From assembly GCF_022201045.2 (NCBI RefSeq), contig NC_068559.1, positions 26,233,501 to 26,297,500 of the forward strand: a stretch of 64,000 nucleotides of DNA. Reading direction: 5' to 3'. Source of the DNA: Citrus sinensis. Its lineage: Eukaryota; Streptophyta; Magnoliopsida; Sapindales; Rutaceae. This document shows positions 24,221 through 36,733 of the stretch, piece by piece. Numbering within the stretch: the first letter of the stretch is position 1; every line of letters starts with the position of its first letter. A program made the translations under genes and the position numbers. Under the pieces are notes generated by a model. That model searched no databases. It saw only the letters and a list, made by a program, of their open reading frames with translations, and was not told the origin of the DNA.

Positions 24221-27200
24221 TTACAGTGAGAAATCACCTCCCAATTCATCGATAACTTTCTCCACCTTAACCATCATATCTGGTTATGACAACATACAAG
24301 TGACAGACAAATTAGCATTCAAAACACTAGCAGCTTTTAAAACTTGGTCTCTCAATTTTATGTTTATGAAAACATCCATGTCCACTTAGGTCATTCAAAA
24401 GAGCATGCATCGGATGGTTATTGGAAACAAGAATTAGCTTAAAAGAGCTGGCAAGCTTATATGGAAAGAATGTATATTCATACTTCAATCAAACTCCCCT
24501 GGTCAATCAAGGAAAAATGATAAAAACAGGTGCACCTCAGGCCTTTCAACAGAAGGTAGTTGCCTTAGAAACTTAAATTACCTTGGAAAGATGAATCTTC
24601 CATATACCTCTGCAAAAAGATAAATATATCAGTACAGCAGTAGCATTTTAGAGCAATTACATATAGTAAAAGCTATGCAGTTTCAGAAGTGTTCCAAATC
24701 ACTCAACGTAATGATATCCCACATCATCAGTGTATTATTATGGGGACCAAATAACAGGAAAAAAATAATAAATGCGAAATATGAAAGGATACCACAATTA
24801 GAGATTTGAGATCAGCTTCGTCAGAAACGGGTGGTTGAGCTGCAGCTGCATCATTTTTCATGGAAAAATGTTACCCGATGGGATCACAGGAGATATTTTT
24901 GTCTATAACTGGAACAGGAAACCAACCTTCCTTGACCCCGGAGCAGCAATTAGTGATTAATGATGTGAAGCTAGGAGGCAAGGTTGGATAAAGGCCTTCA
25001 TAGACATGATTAACATTGGTTTCTTGGTTGCAAGAGGGTTGATCAACTTCATAGTTCAAGCTCGGTGGCATTTCAGGAGTGTAAGTGTCAACAGAAGTCA
25101 TGATACCCAATTCCTCCTCACAAGCTCTGCAAATACCAAACCCTCAAGTCAGTATCCCTTTGATATTTTACTAAACATGTAATGCCTAATGATTCTTGAT
25201 AATATAAATCTTATGAAAAGAAATTAAATAAATTATGATTTCTATCTCAATTTCTACCTAGAAGGGAGTATACTAGAAGACATGAATTCAGATCGAGATG
25301 AAATTTCAGATTGGAAATCATTGTATAGAGGTTCCGGTTCCTCTTTGTTCTTCAATGTCGCCTAGGAAAGAAGCAGAACATAACATCATCAGAGCCAGGA
25401 CAAGAGAGTAATTCCAAAACACTAGTGTGGGCATGAATGTGCTCTTGACTTCTTTTAACAATGATCTGTTCTATTGAACTAACAAACACCATAGTTCTTG
25501 TAATTGTGGTTATACCAGCAAAACATTAACAAATGACTCTGCTTCATAATTCGTTGAAAATCGCAAGGCAAACTTCTGGATCTGCAAACAGAAGAATCAT
25601 GTTCATCGTGAATGGCACAAAAAGGAAATAGTAAATTGGAAAGGTTTTGACCTTATTTAGGGGGTTAATAAAACTACTTAGATTTAGCAGTAATGCCAGA
25701 GGAAAGAGAACTCAATACACCGAAAACAATAGTGTGTATGTACAGTATCATCGAAACAAGTTAGCTCAGAGATACCATGAGATAGACTAATCTTGAGGGA
25801 GTTTCCATTTTCCAGTCACTTTCAAATGAAACACAAAATATAAGCAGTCATTGCAGCAAAAATATTTAGTCGTAAATATGTATAAATAGCACTCTGTCAT
25901 ATTATATATCATTGTTAGCTGATCTATTTTCTAACCAAGTTCAGTGTTTAAAAATGGTTAAAAACATGGAAAATATCATCCTCGAATCAGGAGTTAAAGA
26001 GAAGGGCCAATAGACCATTGTTAGTAGTTACTGAAGTCTTAAGATCCCCAAGAATAGTATGCACATTCAAAGACTAAAGATATCTATTTCATCTTGTATA
26101 AAAGAACAATGTTCTTCTATGTTGAAGTGCTCAGAATTTCACCAAGCCAATTTACTCATTGTTTATTAGAAACATATACAACTCAAAATTTTCAAAGAAA
26201 AATAATTATGGTTCCTGCAATGAGTCCATGCCAAACACAATGGGATGTTTCACATGTCCTCATATTCCTTATAGCACATGATGCATGCCAGAACATACAA
26301 TAAGAACTCACTTAATAGAAGCAACATAAAAATGCATGTTTGTCAATTGATATTCATAACTTATAAATCACAACGTTGGAGTTGTAAAAGTTATTAACAG
26401 CTTGCCTCGCCTAAGGAATCTAGGTAGCTGACGAATAAAGTTCTGCAACCCCTGGCAGGATATCCAGAGACGCATGACACCTGAGGCCAAGAGAATTGCA
26501 ACCTGGAAATGCAGTGCTCTTCCTGCAGCATATTTGATCTTGATCAAATTACTCAACATTCCCTAAACCTGATCCTATTATTTTGGAAACAATTCTTGAC
26601 ATATTTTTTTTCCCTTAAACTTCAAAGCTCATCCTATAAAAACTAAGCAGCTTACATCAATTAGGCGACACAATCAAATAGTATCCTTATAATTAGAATT
26701 AAATTGTACAAAAAAGAAAACATAAGTATTATTATATGCAGTAAAGCAAAGATAGCTCAAAATTTTAAAATAGGGGAAAAATAAAGTGCAAACTTTCCGA
26801 GAAGCTGTTCTTGATTTATGCAACTACATCAAAAATAAATTAACATGAACAGAAAGATATCAGTCATGTGACCTTGTGATTTAAGTCATAAATTAGATAT
26901 TTAGATCTAACCAATTTTGACGACAATAAAATAAAATAAAATAACACGGAGCTGTTAGAACAATCCAGAAACAGTGACTCACGAGTATCTTCTCGCCGAA
27001 ATAGACGGAGAGGATAGTGTCCGAGGTGGAGCTACCGTAGATGATGTGGAGAGAAGCGTCGGGAGAAGAAGTGGAGATCCAGGTGCCGCGTTTCCGGCGG
27101 ATTTGGAGAGGAACGAGTGAGGGATACGTGGATGATAGAGAGGGGTTGGGGAAGGCGAAGTAACGAGAGTAGTGGATCTGATGCCACTGGTCTCTGGTGG

Positions 27201-27261
27201 CCGTGGCGGTCACAGGGTGTGGTTGCTCGTTTCGTATCGTCAGTGCTAGAGTTCCCGCCAT
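24221..27261 (-). CDS. PHS1: POOR HOMOLOGOUS SYNAPSIS 1 (PHS1)-like meiotic protein, eight exons
   Basis: Exons, minus strand: 27261-26983, 26522-26406, 25581-25516, 25361-25258, 25126-24927, 24845-24793, 24609-24582, 24279-24221 (906 nt, 301 residues). Diagnostic stretches are SWPQVSCVSGYPARG (exon 2), IQKFALRF (exon 3), RYMEDSSFQ (exon 7) and the C-terminus VEKVIDELGGDFSL. In maize and Arabidopsis PHS1 is needed for correct homologous pairing and for moving the recombination protein RAD50 into the nucleus in meiotic prophase. It has no catalytic domain. Two introns are unusual. Intron 2 begins GC (GAG|GCAAGC at 26406/26405), a GC-AG intron. Intron 5 is only 81 nt, a multiple of three, and carries an in-frame TAA if retained. 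A long hairpin element starts 92 bp upstream of the ATG. The name rests on remembered family motifs; exon phases all agree. Confidence 0.9.
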
Positions 27262-27352
27262 TTTTTTGAACTTTTTATTGGAACAATTTTAATTTTTGAA
27301 TTCGAGGGTAGAGAATATAGAAAGATCAAGAGAAGAGGAAATGTTTTTTTTT

Positions 27353-27954
27353 AGGGTAATTTTTAAAAACCTCCCCTGAGGTTTGGGCTTGTTGCAAGTA
27401 GATGACGAGAATTGATTTATTTGTAAAAAACCCCCTACGGTCAGTTAAGTTTAACATTGACCGTTAGTTGACCGTGCAAAGACAATATTACCCTTAACAA
27501 TAGTTTATAAACGAAAATAACTATAAAAAAAATCAAAATTATTAGCTATTTTACACTTTTTAAATTATTGATATTTTCTTAAAGTTCTTATAAAAAATTA
27601 AAAAATCCTCTTTAAATTGTTGATATTTCCTTAAAATTCCTACAAGAAAGATAAAATTAAAAATTTTAAAATGAAATAGTCATAATTTTTACCTATGATA
27701 TTGTAAATTTTTAGAATTGACAAGGATAAAATTGTCAAAAAATAGGGTTTGTGCTTTTTGCACCAATAATTTTAGTTTTTTTTTAGTTATTTTCGTTTAC
27801 AAACTATTGTTGAGGGTAATATTGTCTTTGCACGGTCAACTAACGGTCAATGTTAAACTTAACTGATGATAGGGGGTTTTTTACAAATAAATCAATTCTC
27901 GCCATCTACTTGCAACAAGTCCAAACCTCAGGGGAGGTTTTTAAAAATTACCCT
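27353..27954. mobile_element. Long-arm inverted-repeat (foldback/MULE-like) element
   Basis: Left arm 27353-27543 and right arm 27764-27954 are inverted repeats of about 190 bp differing at only about ten positions. Ends are AGGGTAATTTTTAAAAACC and GGTTTTTAAAAATTACCCT. The 220-bp loop is AT-rich and non-coding. T runs on both sides hide any target duplication, so the superfamily is open; long near-identical arms suggest a Mutator-like or foldback MITE. A transcript across it would fold into a nearly perfect 190-bp hairpin. Confidence 0.88.
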
Positions 27955-30840
27955 TTTTTTCTATGAGAACAAGAACGCTCCTCTCTCCTCAACGGTAGCG
28001 GAAAATGATAGATATGTCGCTTATATAGTATGCATATTCATTTTCAGATATTTATGTTATGTGAATATTCATTTCTTGTAATTGTTAGCTTATTACAGAA
28101 TTTTTAATATATATAAGTGCATTATTGAAATTATTTATCAACTAGGAAAGCATAACCATATAGGATAAAAAAAGAAAGCAAACAAAAGACGCCATATATT
28201 GAGAGTAATTTTATTCAATATTAAATCTATAAAAATAAGAAGTAAAGCCTCCTTTTATATTAGTACAACTATAAAGTGATAAGTAATACATTATAATTAT
28301 AAAAGATAATGATTCTTAAATTACGAAAATAATGAGAGTTATAAAAAAGTTCAAAGTTGCTTAGTGGGAGATAAAAAATTACTTTGATGAACATTCGTAT
28401 AAATTATAATTATTTAATAATTAGCAGGACTTTATTGAGGTAATTTTTTTAATAACATGGGCATGACACAAAGTATCATTCTTAAGACTTTCTTTATAAC
28501 ATGTTTGATGTTGAACAGATTTTTTGTTAGTTTTTTAAAAATATATATTTAGTAGTTATTTGATAAGAATATAAAATTAATTAAATATTAATACATGTGT
28601 GGCAGAAAAATTATGAAGAGTTGAGCACATATTACTTCGCACTATATCCCAATTCTTTAATAATAGACTTTTAAAAATAAATACGTTTCAATTGTTTGGC
28701 TGGCATGTGGTAAACAAAAGTTTAAATAATTCAAGTTTCTATTAATTTAAATTTTATTTAAAAATACATCATTTCATTAATATATAAATGTAGTGATTAT
28801 CGAGTGTTACTTTTAAAGTGCTTGCATTGGTCTTACGGGAAATTCTATAATACTTTTGATATATTATAACTAATCGATATATACATGACATGTGCAGTTG
28901 AGTTTAATATAACCACCACTTAATGATGATTTTTTAAAATAAATGCACACATGTCATAACATTGTTTACTAATTGTATAATCGACATGGTACCTCTGATA
29001 TATTCTAAAGTTTCCCTGATCTCACATATAAGGTAAGTAAACTATAAATATGTGTAATTACATAACAATAGAGCCTATTTACTATTAGATTACAAGTCCA
29101 ATAGGTATTGAACTAAATGTTGATATCATTTTTATATTGAGTTTTTAGAAAATCATGATTGATAATTATATAGGTAATTAAATATTAACTGTTTATTATT
29201 ATATATACACACACGGTTTAAGATTAATAAGAATCATTACGGTAAGATCTAAGTTATTAAAAATTAAAACAACTAACATCAATATTGAATATGAATTTAT
29301 TAGTTGAAGAATTTGGAATATGAATGATTGACGATATTTACTTGTTAAAATAAAAAAGGAGAATGAAAATGAAATATGTGGGTCTCACCTCTTTTGGGAT
29401 TAAGAAATGGGAACTTGATTATTGGAGGATTGATAATTAAGTTCTCATTCTTTGAACTCATCATTTTATCTCACTTAAATTTAGTAATTCCACTTTTGTC
29501 CTCAATTAAAATATTATTAAATTTTGTTATTATTCCTATTCTAATAATTGTTGTTAATAATAATAATAATGATGACAATAATATTAATAATCATAATGAT
29601 TATAATAAACAATAATAAAATATCAGTAATTAACTAAGGGTATTTGAATAACTTTAAATAATTAATTTTGATTCTTAAATAAAATAAGTACATAGATGGA
29701 AATACAAACAGCTCTGACTTTGATTTCCACAGCTCAAGTAAATAACTTATTATAATTTTTATTCGTCATTTCATTTGCGGCCTATTACAATTACTAATTA
29801 GTAAACACGTTTAGTAGCTTAAAACAAATATAGTAATTAGCTAAAAAAGGCGGAACTGAAGGAAAAAGAACATGTTGAGGTGGCCCAAGAACCCTATGAA
29901 CTAGAGATAAAAGCTTGGGTTGGGCCCAAAAAGACTAAACTAAGTATGTTAACGGTGTGGGGTGAGGGTGGGGAGGTCTATCATATTTCCCAACCCATTA
30001 AAATTTTCACCATCATTTTCCACCTTATTTCTCAATAAATTTAGTTGGGTGAAGATAGGGATGGAAAATTATCATGTAAGGAATGATTTTTTCATCCACA
30101 CTCCATTCTCTATTTATTTATTTTGTAGTAAAAATAGATATATGATTTAAGTAAATTAAAAATTAGAGATTCAAATAAAATCATCACTATATTATATGGT
30201 ATTTAAATTATTTAAAAAATTTAAAAAATTAAAATAATATCTTGAAATAGTATCAAAATTAAAAATTGTTTAAAGAGAGCAATACCTTAAGAGAGAAAAT
30301 AAAATATAACAATACTTTAGGGTTAAATAAGAATTACATTGTAAGATTTTCTTTTAGTTATAGTCTATTTATATTAGATAAAAAAAATTATTAACTAATA
30401 TTGTGATAAAATAAAAATTAAAAAAATATTTATATAATAGAGATTGGGGTGGGATGAAAAATATAAAACTAAATCCTACCCCATTAAGAATTTAAAATTT
30501 TAAAAATTATCTTTCTGCTATTTTTTGAAAATTATTTAAAATTTACAATTTAAAGTGGGTCTTATGGAGCGCCAAACCCATTGAAGATTTAGCTATCCAT
30601 AGGCTAGATAGGAATCGGACCGGACTTGCATGTTTAGACCCGAATCAAGCGGCTGCATAAATCGAACGCCGAACGGTAACTGCTTAAGTCGCAAAAGTAC
30701 AAAGTTGCATAAAAATATTTTGCATTGGAACGACCAACGGCGACCAGCAACCAAAACTGAAATCCAATTTTTTTTCTCATTTCTGCTGCCACAATCGAAC
30801 AAAGAACAATTACTTAGAAGCTGAACAGAGAGAGAGGAAG
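27955..30840. other. AT-rich intergenic region
   Basis: No gene found. A possible short MITE at 28838-29020 is listed separately. The region near 30600-30840 should hold the promoter and 5'UTR of the TrpD-like gene; GAGAGAGAGG lies just before its ATG. Open frames at 29376 and 29962 are AT-rich chance frames. Confidence 0.5.
28838..29020. mobile_element. Possible short AT-rich MITE
   Basis: The ends ACGGGAAATTCTATAATAC and GATATATTCTAAAGTTTCCC are imperfect inverted repeats. The core ATTTTTTAAAATAAATGCACACATGT resembles that at 23290. Boundaries and target duplication are uncertain. Confidence 0.45.
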
Positions 30841-33800
30841 ATGAATACGCTGCTCAATCCAGAACCTTCTTTCTCCTTAATCCCTTCAATTCGAATCACA
30901 AAGACTCATTATCTCACACACCGGCGACTCCAGGCCTCTCGGCAATTCTCTTCAACAGACGGCAATCGTTTGATTGGTAGAAGAATTCGTTTGACCGTCA
31001 AAGCTGATCTTGACTCAGCATTGATCGACCAATTGGGGCTTAAAGAATCTGATATCATAAATCCGGCGATTTCTTCTTCGTATCGGAGCTCCAAGTTGCC
31101 AAAGCCGAATCAGACATTGCTTGAAGCTCAAGCTAAAGTTTGCACGGGCCCCACACAGACCAGGCCACTTAGAGAGGATGAGGCTTTTAAGGTTTTGGAT
31201 ACAATTCTGAGATCAGGTTAGCCCTTCCTTTTCCTTTTTGAATTTTGGCTAGCGTTGTGCTCTGTGATACTTATTTATCTTGGCCTTTGATTTTATTTTG
31301 TGAACTAAGATGTCGAAGATCATTAAGTTGCTTGTACCCTCAGTTAGTTGTAATTAAGTTGCTTGTTCCATTTTCCTGTATTTTAGCTAAGGGGGATCTC
31401 AAAGATGAAGAGGAAGTTTCCAAAGCACAGCTCGGGGCTTTTTTCTCTGCAATGACAATACGTGCAAATGCCTTTCCAGAGGCAACCCAATGGAGTGAAG
31501 GAGAAAGGCGGGCAATGAACACATTCTGGCCACTGCTCATGCGCGCACTCCCACCTGATGTAATCTTTATAGCTGATCCTGAAGGATCGATAATGGGTGG
31601 AGGGGGCTCAATTGGGCCCCATTACAGTGGCAATGACCCTCGAGAAATGAGATTGGTTGGTGCCCTTAGGGAAGTTTTGGCTGGAGGTCACCTTGGGTAT
31701 GAGGAAGTCCAAGGTGTTCTTAGAGACGTTCTTCCGCTGCAAGTGGATAACAAAGCCCCAGGAGTGAGTGAGTCGTTGCTTTCAGCATTTTTAATTGGTC
31801 AGCGTATGAATAGAGAAACTGATCGAGAATTAAAAGCGTATTGCCTTGCATTTGATGATGAACTTGGTATGTGTTTGATTTTCAATACTGATTTTTAGAA
31901 AACAACTTGTGTACTTTCTTGTTAATCTAGTTTTTCAACTGATGATAGGTCCTCCACCAGTTGCTGATGTTAAATCATTGACACATTATGGAGAACCTTA
32001 TGATGGAAACACACGTTTCTTTAGGAGTACATTGTTTGTTGCTGCGGTTAGATCCTGTTATGGTGAATCCTGCTTGCTTCATGGTGCGGAATGGATGCCT
32101 CCTAAGGTGACACTTTTAGCAATAGTGAACACACTAGCTTGTTAACTGTTCTTTTTTTCCTCGCAAATCTTGAAAAATATCTGCTTAAGTTTGAAGTTCA
32201 GTCATGTGTTCCAGCCTTTAAGGGAAAAGTACATTTTGTAATGGTTCTGACATAATAAAAGAGTCTTTATGGTTTTGCTCGTTTTGATTAGTCCTGTTGT
32301 GGAAATAGTCCTTCTCATGTAGATTTCTCTTAGATGCCGAGTGCTGATGTTTTGAAAACTGTGCTTCTTATATTCTTAACTCATAACATTTTAAGTGCAG
32401 ATTATTTGAATGGTCTTGTTCTCTCCAGGGAGGTGTTACAGAAGAACAGATGCTGAAATTTATGGGAGCTAGTACAAACTTGTCTGTCCTGCAGGCAAAA
32501 GAACTGCTTGAGGTCTTTTTTTGTTTCATGGATACTAGTTTGCAATTTCATCTTTATACCCCCCCCCCCTCCCCCAGTTCGTGTCCTAACTTTCATAACT
32601 GTTGTCTCAGGACGAGGAGATCGGTTTTGCCTATGTAAGTCTGCGTGAAGCTCGTCCATCTCTGTACGGATATCTCTTTAATTACTGTGTTACAGCTGAA
32701 TAATATAATTTGTTTCTGGAACTGATAAAGTTGCAAAAATGATTCTTTTCCTTTTGCAGATATTCCTTAATTGGGTTGAGGGAGCACATAAAGAAACGTC
32801 CCCCAGTAGCAACAAGTGAAAAGGTTCAGCAATTTGTCAGGGTGAGCCACATAGTTTATTGATTGGACTCTTTGTTATGTGTTATCTGTCAAACTTCTAG
32901 TCTAGAATCTTTTCTGCTTAGGATGTTCCTGATGTAATTTTTTGTTTCCTTGCTTCCAAATAGTGAAATACTTTAATCTGAAGCCATTATCGGGTGCAGA
33001 ATGTCACGGTTACATACATATGTTTCTTTACACTTTATTTTCTTTTTCTGGATAATAACTAATATTTCTTATATAGTTTTTAGAGCCTGACTACCCAAAA
33101 TGTATTGCTTTTTCAACAGGCTCAGGGAAGAGAAGCAATTGTTGCTGGATTCTATCATGAAGGATATGAGGAACCCCTCTTGATGCTTATGAAAAGAAGA
33201 GGTGTTCATTCTGGTTTGGTGGTGAAGGTTGAAACTTTTCCTTTCATACATGATTGAACTTCCCAATTATTAATTTTGAAACATCTATCTTCAAGATCAT
33301 TTTTAAATTGGAATTGCTAGTTATACCAATAGGATGGTTGGGCTTAATTGAAACCTATATTAATGCACCAATTGAGTAACATGGGAATAAATGACTTGTT
33401 TATTGTCTGAATTTGTGTTGGTTTAGGGTGAAGAAGGGGCACTCTCAATGACAACAAGATTGCGCTCAGTAAATGCATCAAAAGGACTTCCTGTGAACTA
33501 TTGTTCAGGGTTCCGTTCACTGAATGTGGAGTCTACTTTTGAAGGAGATGGTTTGTATAACTTAGCCCGCCTATTGAATTGCTTGAAGTTCATGTACTAT
33601 ATTTCTAGCATCAATATTGTAACCTCAAATTTGGTATTGCAGGGGTGTCACGCCAGAGTTTCAACCTCGAGGTCAATGCCAGTAACTATGGTTTTGAGCC
33701 CACCAACACTCCAAGAGCTGATAGATCGGTAAATTTTCTTTTTTACTGTTAAATCTTTGTATGATGGTCATAGCTGCTGTATTACCAATGAAAACTTGTT

Positions 33801-34270
33801 CCAATTTATAGCTGTTTCCCTGCCTTTTGAAGTTCATGGGAGACCTCTATTGTAGCAAAAGTAACATGCTTCCAAAACCTACACCTGCTAACAATGAACT
33901 GGAATCCTTCGGCTATGTCTAACTTATTTTAATCTTAGCTTCTTCTTTTTTTCCCTCTGTGTGCATGTGTGTTTTTTCAAAACTGGTGTCCCCGATTGCT
34001 TGTACTCTTGTGTACTTGTTTCAAGTGACTGCATTTCTGCATTTTCAGGTTTCAAAGAATATTGAATTGGGTTTGGCAGCTCTTCGTGGTGAGAAAGGAC
34101 CTACATATGATCGAATTGTCTTGAATGCCGGAATGGTGGATCATTTGCTGGGATGTGATGGTGCAGAGGATGTATCAGTGGCAATGGACAGAGCCAGGGA
34201 GGCCATTGATAGTGGGAAGGCTCTCAAAAGGCTCCTTAACTACATAAAGATTTCTCACAAGTTGAAGTAA
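30841..34270 (+). CDS. Plastid-type anthranilate phosphoribosyltransferase-like protein, 10 exons
   Basis: Exons: 30841-31216, 31387-31866, 31949-32106, 32429-32512, 32611-32663, 32760-32841, 33120-33227, 33427-33550, 33643-33728, 34049-34270 (590 residues). The N-terminal 60 residues are Ser/Arg-rich with few acidic residues, like a plastid transit peptide. The body has the glycosyltransferase family 3 (TrpD-like) layout: a helical domain (about 100-270) then an alpha/beta domain beginning GPPPVADVKSLTHYGEPYDG. It matches Arabidopsis At1g70570, annotated as a putative anthranilate phosphoribosyltransferase. However, the classical GTGGD and KHGNR motifs of true TrpD are not visible: the matching places read PYDGNTRFFRS and LLHGAEWMPPKGG. 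Tryptophan synthesis is therefore doubtful and the real substrate unknown. Exon 5 ends at TCTCT|GTACGG, which restores the PSLYSLIGL reading. Confidence 0.93.
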
Positions 34271-35571
34271 GTGGCGTTCTTGCTCCTTCGGGCATCTGGT
34301 TTTTGTTGTAAGTTTGAGTCGGAGGAGTCAGTGAACACCGTGAGAGTGAAAGAAAACAGTAGGGGAATAATTACAGGTCTTTTTGGTGGTTCCTCCTTTC
34401 AAAAGTCTGTACATGTATAAATTGAGCTTAACAGCATTTTCCTTTTCTTATACTTGGTCTCGTAATCCAATTTCCCTTCTTCTGTAGTTGTTTACTGGTC
34501 TGGATGGTGGATCAATGTAAGTTTTCTCGAAAAAATTGAAGTACCAATAAGATAACTTTGGTTTTTATGTTTATTCTTTTCTTTTACCCTCCTCCTAATC
34601 GTGGATTATTGTATTTAGTAGATGTTCAGGTCTAAATAAGCGTTAATATTATTGGATTATGGTGCTACTAACACACTCTATTATCCTCTTCAAGATCCTC
34701 TTTCTAAACATGCTGCATTAAATTAATTGCAGTATCATATTATTTCTATCAACGCCCTTTAATATTATATGAATAATCCTAATTCAGTTCTCCCTCCATA
34801 AATCCCCGTGAAGATATCCCCTCAATAGATCCAAAGTAGTCTTTTGCTACTTAAAACTTCATAGGGGAAATATTCTCCCTACAGCTAATCCTCAAGTCTT
34901 ATAAAAAGATAATGGTTAAAATCTCTTTTACAAGTTACTTGGATTGGAAGTAGTCTATTATTCAGCTTCTCTTGTGAATCAAAATAGAGTTTTTAAATCC
35001 AATTACGAAAAAAAATATATTTTGGGAAGAAAAATATTTCACTAAGGATGGTCTTTATTATCATTTTTTTTCTTCTTATTGTCATAGTTCTGTTTCTTTC
35101 ATTTGCGTTGTACGTGGGTACACAAAAAGTTTTGAAAGGTGAAGCTTTTTTTTCTTTTTTTTTCTCGAAAGGGAAAGGAGAAGGAATTATTTGCGCTTTT
35201 TTTGTAGTGATTTTGGTCGGTGGTAAAATCATAAATCAAAAAAAGGGTTTAACAGAAAATTAAAGGCTTTTTTAAAGGGTTGAGGCTGTTTGAATCGGTA
35301 AATTATTTTTTACATCTTTTTTTAAATAGAGTGGAGTTTTCAACACCCCTTTATTGTTTCTTATAAAACTCCACTTATGTATTTACAATGTTAACCTTAA
35401 TTAAAATTACAATTAAAACACCAGTTCTTCCGTTGTTTATCAAAGCAAAGAGGTGTCGCAAAGCATCGTTAACATCCAGTAATTTAAATATTATTTCCAA
35501 GCTACAAGAATGATTAAAGTAAGAATTTGAAATCAATACATTTTACTTTCAACTGTAAACAAGAAAAATAA

Positions 35572-35820
35572 AATCTTGTTTGGAATTGAAGTGCTGTAAT
35601 TTTTAAATTACAGCTGCAATAAAAAAAAAAACCGTAACTATGAAACAAAAGGTAATAATGTGTAAAAAATATATTTTTTAAATAATAATTTTGACAAGAT
35701 TATTAAAGATATAATAGATTAATTATATCAATATATTTTCTAAGTTACAGCGGATAATGTTTACTAAACACTTTAATACTGTAAAATTACAGCTGCACAA
35801 CCTCAATCCCAAACAAAGTC
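35572..35820. mobile_element. Tourist-like MITE, 249 bp
   Basis: The ends AATCTTGTTTGGAATTGAAG and (reverse complement of the right end) GACTTTGTTTGGGATTGAGG are inverted repeats. TAA duplications sit at 35569-35571 and 35821-35823. Subterminal TTACAGCTGCA motifs are also inverted. These traits fit PIF/Harbinger. Confidence 0.72.
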
Positions 35821-36170
35821 TAAATCTATCACATGCATACAGCCAACTGATACAAATTAAATAATTGATTAAAACTATGAAAATTATAGTCAAAAAGTTT
35901 ATTTGTGAGGAGAACATATGGAGAAAGCTTCTTTTGCATGGGGCTTTAGTGATAGAAAAATATATGTGGATATTAAGAAAGAAACAAAAGTTTTTAAAAT
36001 TAGAGAATGACAAAAGTTAAGAGCAGGGTTTTATGTATAGTGGTCAATTTTTGAAATTATGGAGGTGTAACAGGTGTTAATAGAAATAATATATTTTTCA
36101 TTATTATTTGATGGGGTTTAATTAGGAAAGGGATTTTAAGAGGGTGATAATAGCTGCACACATTAATTAA

Positions 36171-36733
36171 AGGATAGGATATTTAAACCCATCAAATTCT
36201 TTTATACACTCATTTTAAAAATAAATTCATTATTAAAAATATAAAATTTAAAAAATCTCAAAATTACCATTCACAAATCACCTTCTCTCTATCTTACAAT
36301 TACATATTTTCTCCCTGCTCTCACATTTTATAACTAAACACTCAATTTCACTCTCTTTTAGATTTATTTTTTATCTTTTTTAGAATATCATGATCTACAT
36401 GTCACGCTTTCTATAGATAATTATATATATATTCATTAGCTTTTGTGCGTAGTAAAAATTAATTTCTTGATATTTAATAGCTTTCATGATTGATAAAAAA
36501 TTGCTAATATTTATTTTTAAATTGTGGATTTTGTCCCTCTAAGTTAATGATACGAATAATTTGTAACTAAAAGAATATTATATAATGAATTGATGAAAAT
36601 TTGTAAAATTCAGAAGAAAAATAAAAGAGAGAGTTACTTAAGTAATTTTTTTAAAAAATTATTTAGATAACAAAAATCTTAATTAAAAAGCGGGTATAAA
36701 AAAGAAATTGGTGGATTCAAATAACCCCACCCT
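36171..36733. mobile_element. PIF/Harbinger-like MITE, 563 bp
   Basis: The left end AGGATAGGATATTTAAACCC and the reverse complement of the right end AGGGTGGGGTTATTTGAATC are about 55-bp imperfect terminal inverted repeats. TAA is present on both sides (36168-36170, 36734-36736). The interior is AT-rich and non-coding. Confidence 0.7.

Noticed and set aside
26893..26982. Extension of PHS1 exon 1 past 26983
   Set aside because: The continuing open frame is hydrophobic and unlike the family; splicing at CTC|GTGAGT joins to the EEH-type exon 2 start that the family has.
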